This document shows, piece by piece, positions 1 through 5,532 of a stretch of 5,532 nt of DNA. The notes under the pieces were generated by a model. That model saw nothing but the letters and a program-made list of their open reading frames with translations. It had not been told where the DNA came from and searched no databases. This stretch comes from Pyrinomonadaceae bacterium (lineage in GTDB: Bacteria > Acidobacteriota > Blastocatellia > Pyrinomonadales > Pyrinomonadaceae): assembly GCA_013812565.1 (NCBI GenBank), contig JACCTF010000313.1, positions 1 through 5,532 on the forward strand. The letters run 5' to 3'. Each line of letters starts with the position of its first letter. Position 1 is the first letter of the stretch. A program made the position numbers and the translations under genes.

Positions 1-1110
1 AGCCGACAGCACGCCGCCGCCGCCGCCGCGAGCGAGCGCCGCCGCGCGGCGGCTGTCGAAATGCGGCGCATGGAAGCAGAAGCAACAGACCTGCGCCAGA
101 GAAGCGAGCGTCAAGCGGTTGAGATTGAGACGACCCGCGAGCGTATCGAAGAACTGCGTCGTTCCATCCTCGTTGTTAGCAAAAGCGCCGAGACGGTTGC
201 CGGTGAAAGCGCTGTGTGTGAGCAGGAGGTTGAACAAGCCGGGTTGCGTTTGACAGAGATGCGCGAGAGATCTGATGCGCTCGCGTTAGAGCTAACAGAA
301 CTAAATCGACGAGCGGCTGCTATCCGCGACGAACGCGCCGCGCTCGACGTGCACCGTGCGGAGGCCGCGGCGCGGCTCAACTACCTTCATGAAGCGTGCG
401 TTGCCGAACTCGCTCAACCGCTCGAAGAGTTATCAAAGGTTTGCACGCTGGAAGATGATTTTGATCTCGAAGCGGCGCGTGCCAATGTCGAAGAACTGCG
501 TGCTCGCGTCGAGAGCTTTGGCGCGGTCAACATGATGGCACTGGAAGAGTTGGCAGAAGCGGAAGAACGCTTTTCGTTTCTCACCACGCAACGGCAAGAC
601 ATCGTTGATGGCATCACGTCAACAGAAGAAGCGCTGCGTGAAATCAAACGACGCTCGCGCGAACGCTTCCGTCAAGCTTTTGAGGTTGTTAACCGCAACT
701 TCGGTGAGATATTCATAGAACTCTTCGGCGGCGGGCGCGGCGAGATGAGCTTGATTGATGCGGAAGATGTGTTAGAGTCAGGCATTGACCTCGTCGCGCA
801 ACCGCCGGGCAAACGGCTCCAGAATGTGTTGTTGCTCTCAGGCGGTGAGAAGGCGATGGCTGCCCTGGCGCTTCTGCTCGCCATATTCCGCTATCGCCCG
901 TCTCCATTCTGTCTGCTTGATGAGGTGGATGCGCCGCTGGATGAAGCGAACGTCGGACGCTTCACCAATAAGATCGTTGAGATGTCTGCAAACACACAGT
1001 TTATCGTGATTACGCACAACAAGAAGACGATGGAAGCGGCGCGCGCCCTCTATGGCGTGACGATGGAAGAAGCAGGCATCTCAAAGATTGTTTCAGTGAA
1101 GTTCGAGTAA
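1..1110 (+). CDS. smc: Chromosome segregation protein SMC, C-terminal part (5' end outside window)
   Basis: SMC is the ATPase of the bacterial condensin complex, which acts with ScpA and ScpB to compact and separate chromosomes. The frame is open from base 1, so the ATG at 61 is internal and the first about 20 visible residues belong to the same protein. Of the 369 visible residues, about the first 200 are a charged Glu/Arg/Ala-rich heptad region, the C-terminal coiled-coil arm. The C-terminal head lobe follows, with the ABC signature LSGGEK (visible residues 279-284), Walker B CLLDEVD with catalytic E308, D-loop APLD (311-314) and H-loop THNK with H339. The Walker A lobe and hinge lie upstream, outside the window. 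The FGAVNMMALEE stretch before the head and the end at VSVKFE are typical of bacterial SMC rather than RecN or SbcC. An Ala/Arg-rich low-complexity stretch sits at the left edge. The next gene starts 2 bases after the stop, suggesting co-transcription. Identification is very secure. Confidence 0.97.
   Translation, partial: SRQHAAAAAASERRRAAAVEMRRMEAEATDLRQRSERQAVEIETTRERIEELRRSILVVSKSAETVAGESAVCEQEVEQAGLRLTEMRERSDALALELTELNRRAAAIRDERAALDVHRAEAAARLNYLHEACVAELAQPLEELSKVCTLEDDFDLEAARANVEELRARVESFGAVNMMALEELAEAEERFSFLTTQRQDIVDGITSTEEALREIKRRSRERFRQAFEVVNRNFGEIFIELFGGGRGEMSLIDAEDVLESGIDLVAQPPGKRLQNVLLLSGGEKAMAALALLLAIFRYRPSPFCLLDEVDAPLDEANVGRFTNKIVEMSANTQFIVITHNKKTMEAARALYGVTMEEAGISKIVSVKFE
11..58. 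repeat. GCC-triplet run and 16-nt perfect palindrome inside smc
   Basis: Positions 13-27 are five tandem GCC triplets. Positions 38-53 form a perfect 16-nt palindrome (GCCGCCGC followed by GCGGCGGC). The 7-mer at 4-10 (CGACAGC) is also the reverse complement of 52-58 (GCTGTCG), so the whole stretch can fold into a strong GC hairpin. It is translated as a run of six alanines and a second Ala/Arg-rich run in the SMC coiled coil. It is probably low-complexity coding sequence; no regulatory role is shown. Confidence 0.6.
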
Positions 1111-1112
1111 GT

Positions 1113-1850
1113 ATGAAAAGAAGTAACGGGATGCAGACAGCTTTGGCGACGCTTGTTCTACTGGCTGCAAACGTTTGCACACAAGCACAAGGCGAACAGG
1201 CGACGAAGGCGAATGGACGACCGGCGGAAATCAAACAGGCAACGGCTTCTCTCGGAGAGGGAAACAGCGCCACGGAGTCGGCGGTTCGTTACACATATGA
1301 ATTCGCTCAGCCCGAGTTTTACGTCCGCCATATCGTAGTTGAGCACGACGGCGCGGGGCGCGGCAAAGTTTCCTTTGAGCGCAAGGCAGATCGGGAAACT
1401 TTAACCGACCCGCTCGAACTTTCCCCAACAGCGCTCGGGCGCATCACAGCTTTGTGGAACGCGCTTCGCTTTCTTGAGTCTAATACTAATTACCAATCAA
1501 GCAAACAGTTTCCACATCTCGGGACAATGCGTTTAGCAATGCGCGGTGGCGGACGCGAGCGCATTGCGGAGTTTAACTGGACAAAGGACCCGGATGCTTC
1601 TGCGTTGGTAAACGAATATCGACGCATCGTCGATCAAGCATTGTTCGTCTTTGACATCGCACTAGCCAGGCAAAATCAACCGCTCGAAACACCCAAGATT
1701 CTAAAACGCCTCGATACACTTCTCGCGCGTGGTGCTCTTTCCGACCCGCAGCAGCTTATCCCGCTGTTGGGTGACATTCAAACAGACGAACGCCTGCCGT
1801 TAATTGCGCGCAATCACGCCGGACGCTTGTTAAAAAAATTAAATAAGTAG
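1113..1850 (+). CDS. Exported protein of unknown function, linked to smc
   Basis: The function is unknown and I recognise no named domain. The 245-residue product begins with a signal peptide: a short basic start (KR at 2-3), a hydrophobic core around residues 9-21, and a probable signal peptidase I site after TQA (residue 25). C22 is preceded by ANV, a poor lipobox, so a lipoprotein is unlikely. Residues 26-55 are a polar linker. The mature part has a likely beta-rich section (about 60-155, with FYVRHIVVEHDG, FPHLGTMRLAMRGG and IAEFNW) and a helical C-terminal half ending in RLLKKLNK. From memory, Acidobacteriota genomes carry similar small proteins with a VEHDGAGRG-like motif, but this was not searched. 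The gene starts 2 bases after the smc stop, with only a weak GAG upstream, which suggests translational coupling. An alternative ATG at 1131 would shorten the signal peptide by six residues but keep its hydrophobic core. Confidence 0.85.
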   Translation: MKRSNGMQTALATLVLLAANVCTQAQGEQATKANGRPAEIKQATASLGEGNSATESAVRYTYEFAQPEFYVRHIVVEHDGAGRGKVSFERKADRETLTDPLELSPTALGRITALWNALRFLESNTNYQSSKQFPHLGTMRLAMRGGGRERIAEFNWTKDPDASALVNEYRRIVDQALFVFDIALARQNQPLETPKILKRLDTLLARGALSDPQQLIPLLGDIQTDERLPLIARNHAGRLLKKLNK

Positions 1851-1888
1851 AACGGATAGAGCAGCGTCGGAAGTCCAAAGGCGGCAGT

Positions 1889-2161
1889 TTGCTCCATGCG
1901 GGCATCGTTGACCCGACGCCGCTCTCCGACGCAGCAAGCGGAGTGATCTCGCTGGGGCGCAGCAACTCGTGGGGTGCAGGCATCTCGGCGGGCATCCTAG
2001 CACTGGTCTTGGGCGACCTCGCCAAAGCGGGCAAGCTGAAGAAGTTCGTGACAACCCCCGGGGCATGGGGTCGATGTGGTGGACATACGCTTGAAAAGCA
2101 CATAGATAAATCGGAAGCATGCCTTATGTACCAGCCGAAGACCGGCAAGCGCCTGCCGTGA
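1889..2161 (+). pseudogene. Probable remnant of a polymorphic toxin: pre-toxin linker plus start of an RNase A-like toxin domain
   Basis: This frame has no good start. The TTG at 1889 is the first usable codon, but the reading stays open back to 1847, against the end of the previous gene. The first part (DPTPLSDAASGVISLGR, then a Gly/Ala-rich hydrophobic stretch, then GDLAKAGKLKKF) reads like the hydrophobic pre-toxin segment that precedes C-terminal toxin domains in Rhs/WapA/CdiA-type proteins. It is followed by GGHTLEKHIDKSE, which resembles the opening catalytic motif of bacterial RNase A-like toxin domains (usual form GGHTxxKHVGKTD). The frame then stops about 20 residues later, whereas that domain normally runs for about 100 more residues, and the large N-terminal delivery part is missing. 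By hand count, GC is about two-thirds over 1891-2010, higher than parts of the preceding gene. No immunity gene is visible. I infer a broken, transferred toxin tip. A short expressed protein is possible but less likely. Family assignment is from memory of motifs, not a search. Confidence 0.55.
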
Positions 2162-2252
2162 GGCACACGGGGATGGTACTGGAGATACGGCGCGATCCGA
2201 TAACCTACGCGGCACTCAAACTGCCCTCGATGCCTGCGAACGGAACGCTCTA

Positions 2253-2261
2253 TGCTATACT
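2253..2261 (+). promoter_or_regulatory. Extended -10 promoter for the RNase J gene
   Basis: TGC followed by TATACT (2256-2261) fits the extended -10 pattern TGnTATAAT with one mismatch in the hexamer. No good -35 box is present 15-18 bases upstream, which is tolerated in extended -10 promoters. Transcription would start near 2267-2269, giving a leader of about 26 nt to the ATG at 2295 or about 70 nt to the GTG at 2340. It sits in the gene-free stretch just past the toxin remnant, so RNase J probably has its own promoter rather than depending on smc. Confidence 0.5.
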
Positions 2262-2339
2262 GCGCGGCTAATTTCACTCAACGAATACCGCATTATGTGT
2301 TCGATTGGGATTCATTGGAGAGTAGAGCGAATAAACACA

Positions 2340-4004
2340 GTGAGCAATGCTTTAGAGATCATTCCGCTCGGCGGCGTCGGCGAGTTCGGGATGAACTGCA
2401 TGGCTTTACGCTATGCGGATGAAATTATTGTAATCGACGCCGGGATGGGGTTCCCGGAAGAGAGCGTCTACGGAGCTGATGTCGCCGTTCCCAATTTCGA
2501 CTTCCTTGAAGATTATAAGGACGACCTGGCGGCCATCGTGCTGACGCACGGACACGAAGATCACCTGGGCGGACTGCCATACCTGCTTAAGAAGTTCAAC
2601 CTTCCTGTTTACGCATCACGCTACACCGTTGCTTTAGCGGAAAGCAAACTAGAAGATCATAACCTGCTCGGCGATGTGTTGCTGCACCGGGTTGAGCCAC
2701 GCGATACGGTCGAGATCGGTCAGCACTTTCAAATCGAGTTCATTCGCGTCTCGCACTCGTTGGTTGATTGCTTTGCGCTCGCTATCAAAACACCGGTTGG
2801 AACCATTATTCATACCGGCGACTACAAGGTTGACGAAACGCCGGTAATTGGTGAGCCGATTGACCTGCGCACGCTCAGGCGCTACGGACAAGAAGGCGTG
2901 CTGGCCCTGCTATCAGATTCAACTAACGCGACTGTCACCGGCCGAACGCCTTCGGAGCGCGCGGTCACGCCCGCCTTCGAGCAGTTGTTCGCGCAGGCTG
3001 AGGGACGGATCATCGTCGCCAGCTTTGCTTCTTCAATGCATCGCATACAGATCGTCTTAGACGTTGCACAGCAATTCAATCGCCGCGTGTGCATGTTGGG
3101 CCGTTCGATGCAGAAGAACATGGAGATTGCCGACCGGCTCGGCTACCTGGACATCCCTGACGGATTGCTTGTGTCTCTGAACGAAGCAAAGCATTCAAGA
3201 CGCAGCGAGATTGTCTTCCTCGTGACGGGTTCACAGGGGGAGCCGCGCGCCGTGCTGGCCCAGATGGCGACCAACTCGTATAAGGGACTCGCTATTGAGG
3301 AAGGCGACACAGTCGTCTTTTCGGCGCGCATCATTCCGGGAAACGAGCACACTATCTCACGCCTGGTCGGCGACATCTACAAACGCGGCGGAAACATCAT
3401 CGACGAAAGACGACGCATGGTTCACGTCAGCGGGCACGCTTCGCAGGAAGACATCAAAATCATGGTCGAAGCTGTACGCCCGAAGTACGTTGTGCCGATC
3501 CACGGCGAGTACCTAATGCTCTACCGCCACAAGGAGTTCGTCAAAAACCATCTCGGTTACAGCGGTGAGAACGTGATCTTGATCGAGAACGGTGACGTCC
3601 TAGAATTTGACGGCGAGCGCGCCAGAGTCGTTGAGAAGCACGAGATCGGGCGCACGTTTATTGACGAATCAGGGTTCGAGGAGATTGCGGGCGAAACCGT
3701 GCGCGAGCGCAAGCAATTGGCTTACGACGGCGTTGTCGCACCCGTGATTACAATGGACGAAAAAACCGGCACGCTCGAAGTGCCGCCGGAGATCGTTGCG
3801 CGAGGGCTGATCGGCCTAAATGGCTCTAAGAGTTTGATGCGAGACATGCAGCGCGTCGTCGTTGAAACGGTGGAAGGTGCGACCCAGGCCGAGCGGCGCG
3901 ATACGACTCTGCTCAAAGAACGGGTTCGCCTCGAACTAAAACGGTTCATCCAAAAACAGACCGGCGCGCGACCAGTGATCATGCCGGTGGTGGTCCAAAT
4001 ATAG
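2340..4004 (+). CDS. rnj: Ribonuclease J (metallo-beta-lactamase / beta-CASP RNase)
   Basis: RNase J is a zinc-dependent cytoplasmic RNase with endonuclease and 5'-3' exonuclease activity in mRNA decay and rRNA maturation. The product is 554 residues from the GTG at 2340, close to the usual 550-560. An in-frame ATG at 2295 would add 15 residues (569 total) of unconserved sequence. I prefer GTG because family members start just before the LEIIPLGGVGEFGMN strand. Neither start has a convincing Shine-Dalgarno. In 569-residue numbering the catalytic motifs are HGHEDH (85-90), SH at 153-154, HTGD with metal-binding D176, SDSTN (207-211), SGHAS (379-383) and PIHGEY (401-406). The beta-CASP insert covers roughly 215-350 and contains TGSQGEP (311-317). 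The C-terminal domain (about 470-569) ends in PVVVQI. All metal ligands appear present, so it should be active. It probably has its own extended -10 promoter at 2253-2261. A repeat begins right at its stop codon. Confidence 0.95.
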   Translation: MSNALEIIPLGGVGEFGMNCMALRYADEIIVIDAGMGFPEESVYGADVAVPNFDFLEDYKDDLAAIVLTHGHEDHLGGLPYLLKKFNLPVYASRYTVALAESKLEDHNLLGDVLLHRVEPRDTVEIGQHFQIEFIRVSHSLVDCFALAIKTPVGTIIHTGDYKVDETPVIGEPIDLRTLRRYGQEGVLALLSDSTNATVTGRTPSERAVTPAFEQLFAQAEGRIIVASFASSMHRIQIVLDVAQQFNRRVCMLGRSMQKNMEIADRLGYLDIPDGLLVSLNEAKHSRRSEIVFLVTGSQGEPRAVLAQMATNSYKGLAIEEGDTVVFSARIIPGNEHTISRLVGDIYKRGGNIIDERRRMVHVSGHASQEDIKIMVEAVRPKYVVPIHGEYLMLYRHKEFVKNHLGYSGENVILIENGDVLEFDGERARVVEKHEIGRTFIDESGFEEIAGETVRERKQLAYDGVVAPVITMDEKTGTLEVPPEIVARGLIGLNGSKSLMRDMQRVVVETVEGATQAERRDTTLLKERVRLELKRFIQKQTGARPVIMPVVVQI

Positions 4005-4112
4005 CCACAGAGGCATAGAACCACAGAGTAGATTGGAAATAGATAAGGCGAACAAGACTCTTCTCATTCTCTTTAGCTTTTTTGTCTGTATTAATCTCTG
4101 TGCCTCCGTGGC
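4004..4112. repeat. Imperfect inverted repeat of the CCACAGAGG / CCTCCGTGG type, about 110 bp
   Basis: The left arm 4004-4019 pairs with the right arm 4097-4112 over 16 positions with one mismatch (A4009/C4107) and one G-T wobble (T4016/G4100). The left arm is followed by a second copy of CCACAGAG, giving a direct repeat at 4005-4012 and 4021-4028. The right side reads CTCTGTGCCTCCGTGG. Elements with ends like this are, from general knowledge, dispersed in many copies between genes of environmental bacteria; only one copy is in this window, so the repeat family is inferred. The roughly 77-nt interior is AT- and T-rich and encodes nothing convincing. It begins on the last base of the RNase J stop codon and ends 10 bases before the ribosome binding site of the next gene. 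It encodes no transposase. Confidence 0.7.
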
Positions 4113-4122
4113 AATCTATCCT

Positions 4123-4128
4123 GGGAGG
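4123..4128 (+). promoter_or_regulatory. Strong Shine-Dalgarno site that fixes the ACT-protein start
   Basis: GGGAGG is followed by six bases and then GTG at 4135, an ideal spacing. The in-frame ATG at 4129 touches the site directly and so cannot be used efficiently. This is the only strong ribosome binding site in the window, and it argues against any start upstream within the repeat. Confidence 0.8.
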
Positions 4129-4134
4129 ATGCGC

Positions 4135-4593
4135 GTGACAGATAAAGCAGAGCAGGGAAGCAAGGTTGATGAGTTGCTACGTCGAACTAGGGTGGAGGTT
4201 GCGACGGGCATCTACTGCCTTGTCGGTATGCGTCACGAAGATTGGACGCGCGTGCTTGAAAACCCGGAACTGAGTCCGCGCCGTGATGCCTCTTTCATGC
4301 TACTGCGTGACAAGCATGAGGTGACGCTTTTGCTTGAGGAAGAAGATTGGCAGGCAATGCGTTACGCTGCGCGCGACGCACGCGTCGAAAAGGATTTTCG
4401 TTTGGTGACGTTTGACATTGAATTGGAATGGGATGTGGTTGGGTACTTGCGGCGCGTAACTGAAATCCTTGCTGAAGCCAATGTGCCGGTCGGCGCACTC
4501 TCAGCCTTTTCGCGTGATCATTTACTTATCAAACAAGATAATCTCGCCGGAGCTTTACGCGCGCTCGGCCGACACGTCGCAGAGCTGTGCTAA
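4135..4593 (+). CDS. ACT-domain protein (ACT_7 / tandem-ACT family)
   Basis: ACT domains bind small ligands, usually amino acids, and regulate metabolic enzymes or act as sensors. The product from the GTG at 4135 is 152 residues, without catalytic motifs, signal peptide or membrane segment, so it should be a soluble cytoplasmic protein. The C-terminal half (about 88-152) is a clear ACT fold of the ACT_7 type: a strand FRLVTFDIELEWDVVG, a helix YLRRVTEILAEANVPVG, a strand ALSAFSRDHLLI and a final helix. The N-terminal half (about 19-87) has GIYCLVGM and HEVTLLLEEEDW, which look like a degenerate first ACT unit. The ligand cannot be told from sequence. A longer reading from TTG at 4033 adds an apparent signal peptide, but that segment is the repeat at 4004-4112 translated, so I reject it. 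The gene lies 130 bases after RNase J and may be co-transcribed with it; an intrinsic terminator follows 31 bases after its stop. Confidence 0.85.
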   Translation: MTDKAEQGSKVDELLRRTRVEVATGIYCLVGMRHEDWTRVLENPELSPRRDASFMLLRDKHEVTLLLEEEDWQAMRYAARDARVEKDFRLVTFDIELEWDVVGYLRRVTEILAEANVPVGALSAFSRDHLLIKQDNLAGALRALGRHVAELC

Positions 4594-4623
4594 AACCACA
4601 AACGGCAAACCGCTGAAATCTAT

Positions 4624-4650
4624 AAGCGCCATCCCCCGCAGGCGCTTTTT
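4624..4650 (+). terminator. Rho-independent terminator after the ACT-protein gene
   Basis: A 7-bp stem, AAGCGCC (4624-4630) with GGCGCTT (4641-4647), encloses a 10-nt loop rich in C, and the 3' arm runs into TTTTT (4646-4650). It lies 31 bases after the ACT gene and 36 before uppP, so it separates the two transcripts on the + strand. Confidence 0.8.
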
Positions 4651-4685
4651 GAGTCCTCACAAAAGACAGATCCACCGAACAACTT

Positions 4686-5532
4686 ATGACCCTTCTTCAA
4701 GCTATCATCCTCGGAATTGTGCAAGGACTGACAGAGTTCATCCCCATCAGTTCAACCGCCCATCTGATATTTGCTAGCCGCTTAACGGAACTTTACGAAG
4801 GCGCCTCGCAGACGCTTCGCGCTGAACAAACTACGGCTACCATCGCCATCATTCAACTCGGCACGCTGCTCGCAGTCTTCGTTTATTTTGCCCGCGACAT
4901 CTGGGCGATCACGGCTGGCTTCCTACGTGATCATTGGGCGCTGCTTCGCGGAACACAAACCGCCCCGCGAGGGGGTGAATCGAACGCCCGCGCTTCCGGT
5001 TTCTTTAACCGTTTGTCGCCTGAAGCTCGGCTCGGCTGGCTGGTAATCATCGGTTCGATTCCCATCGGCGTCATCGGACTTCTTTTCAAAGATGAGATTG
5101 AAGGAACGTTCACCAAAAATTTGTGGGTGATTGCCACGATGCTTGTGGTCGTGGCGCTGTTGTTATTAGCTGCCGAGAAAATCGGCAGACGCGAGCGAGA
5201 GATGACAAACCTCGGACTGCGTGATGCCTTGGCGGTCGGCCTGGCGCAGGTGCTCGCGCTGATTCCCGGTGCGAGCCGTTCGGGTTCGACGATGATGGGC
5301 GGATTGCTCGTCGGAGAGACGCGCGAAACCGCTGCGAGGTTTTCGTTTCTACTATCGATTCCGGCAATTACTGCGAGCGGTCTGCTCGAAATCAAAGAAG
5401 CGGTGACGAAACTCCCGGAGGGAAGTTTCCTCCCACTTGTGGTTGCGACCGTCGTTTCAGGCGTGGTCGGTTATGCATCAATCTGGTTTCTGCTGCGTTT
5501 CTTGCGGACGCACTCGACGGGCATCTTCATCG
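4686..5532 (+). CDS. uppP: Undecaprenyl-diphosphatase UppP (BacA family), 3' end outside window
   Basis: UppP is an integral membrane enzyme that removes one phosphate from undecaprenyl pyrophosphate, recycling the lipid carrier for peptidoglycan and other wall polymers; overexpression confers bacitracin resistance. The frame is open from the ATG at 4686 to the window end, 282 full codons. The N-terminal signature GIVQGLTEFIPISSTAHL covers residues 10-27, with catalytic-type E17, S22/S23 and H26. The first Glu of the E. coli motif is Gln13 here, a substitution I recall in many non-proteobacterial UppPs. The second signature PGASRSGSTMMGG starts at P194, with R198. Several hydrophobic membrane segments are visible (around 54-68, 117-133, 146-160, 224-236 and 255-275), with a polar loop at about 80-115. 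No Shine-Dalgarno precedes the ATG, and a terminator lies just upstream, so its promoter must be in the short gap or the gene relies on read-through. Nothing suggests a defect; the visible part already exceeds the 273 residues of the E. coli enzyme. Confidence 0.96.
   Translation, partial: MTLLQAIILGIVQGLTEFIPISSTAHLIFASRLTELYEGASQTLRAEQTTATIAIIQLGTLLAVFVYFARDIWAITAGFLRDHWALLRGTQTAPRGGESNARASGFFNRLSPEARLGWLVIIGSIPIGVIGLLFKDEIEGTFTKNLWVIATMLVVVALLLLAAEKIGRREREMTNLGLRDALAVGLAQVLALIPGASRSGSTMMGGLLVGETRETAARFSFLLSIPAITASGLLEIKEAVTKLPEGSFLPLVVATVVSGVVGYASIWFLLRFLRTHSTGIFI

Noticed and set aside
1129..1190. Lipoprotein signal around Cys22 of the exported protein
   Set aside because: The residues before the Cys (ANV) do not fit a lipobox; a signal peptidase I site after TQA fits better.
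1756..2277. A 173-residue open frame on the minus strand opposite the toxin remnant
   Set aside because: It overlaps the end of the exported-protein gene, has no recognisable motif or ribosome binding site, and its low-complexity Arg/Pro/Ser composition is that of the antisense of GC-rich coding DNA.
4005..4028. Two CCACAGAG copies as the start of a CRISPR-like array
   Set aside because: Only two 8-base copies with an 8-base gap are present; they are part of the inverted-repeat element.
4004..4112. The inverted repeat as a rho-independent terminator for RNase J
   Set aside because: The arms are separated by about 77 nt and no T-run follows the right arm, so it is not a normal intrinsic terminator.
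4969..4992. A tRNA T-arm look-alike (GTTCGATTC on the minus strand)
   Set aside because: It lies inside uppP coding sequence, its stem has a mismatch, and no acceptor, anticodon or D arm is found nearby.
4931..5395. A 154-residue minus-strand open frame inside uppP
   Set aside because: The plus strand here carries clear UppP signatures; the minus frame is a Ser/Arg/Pro-rich shadow.

Overview
This window looks like chromosomal DNA from a free-living bacterium of moderate to high GC. Every real gene is on the + strand. The gene set is housekeeping: SMC, RNase J, an ACT-domain protein and UppP. The small exported protein downstream of smc resembles, from memory and without a search, proteins of Acidobacteriota of the Blastocatellia/Pyrinomonadales type. 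That assignment is tentative. Recognisable Shine-Dalgarno sites are rare here; only the ACT-domain gene has a strong one.

Layout. Positions 1-1110 hold the C-terminal part of SMC (coiled coil, then ATPase head), cut by the left edge. After a 2-base gap, 1113-1850 encodes an exported protein of unknown function, probably in the same transcript. Positions 1851-2294 hold no intact gene. They contain a GC-rich fragment that reads like the pre-toxin linker and first residues of an RNase A-like polymorphic toxin, then an extended -10 promoter. RNase J follows, ending at 4004, with its start either at 2295 (ATG) or, preferred, 2340 (GTG). Its stop codon touches a roughly 110-bp imperfect inverted repeat (4004-4112) of the CCACAGAGG / CTCTGTGCCTCCGTGG kind. 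Just past the repeat, a strong ribosome binding site starts an ACT-domain protein (4135-4593). An intrinsic terminator at 4624-4650 closes that unit. The gene for undecaprenyl-diphosphatase (UppP) starts at 4686 and runs off the right edge.

Functionally the genes cover chromosome organisation (SMC), RNA processing and decay (RNase J), probable amino-acid sensing (ACT protein) and recycling of the cell-wall lipid carrier (UppP). I see no sign of a new multi-gene system. The accessory signals are the toxin remnant and the dispersed-type repeat. The repeat matters for annotation because it translates into a false signal peptide in front of the ACT protein.
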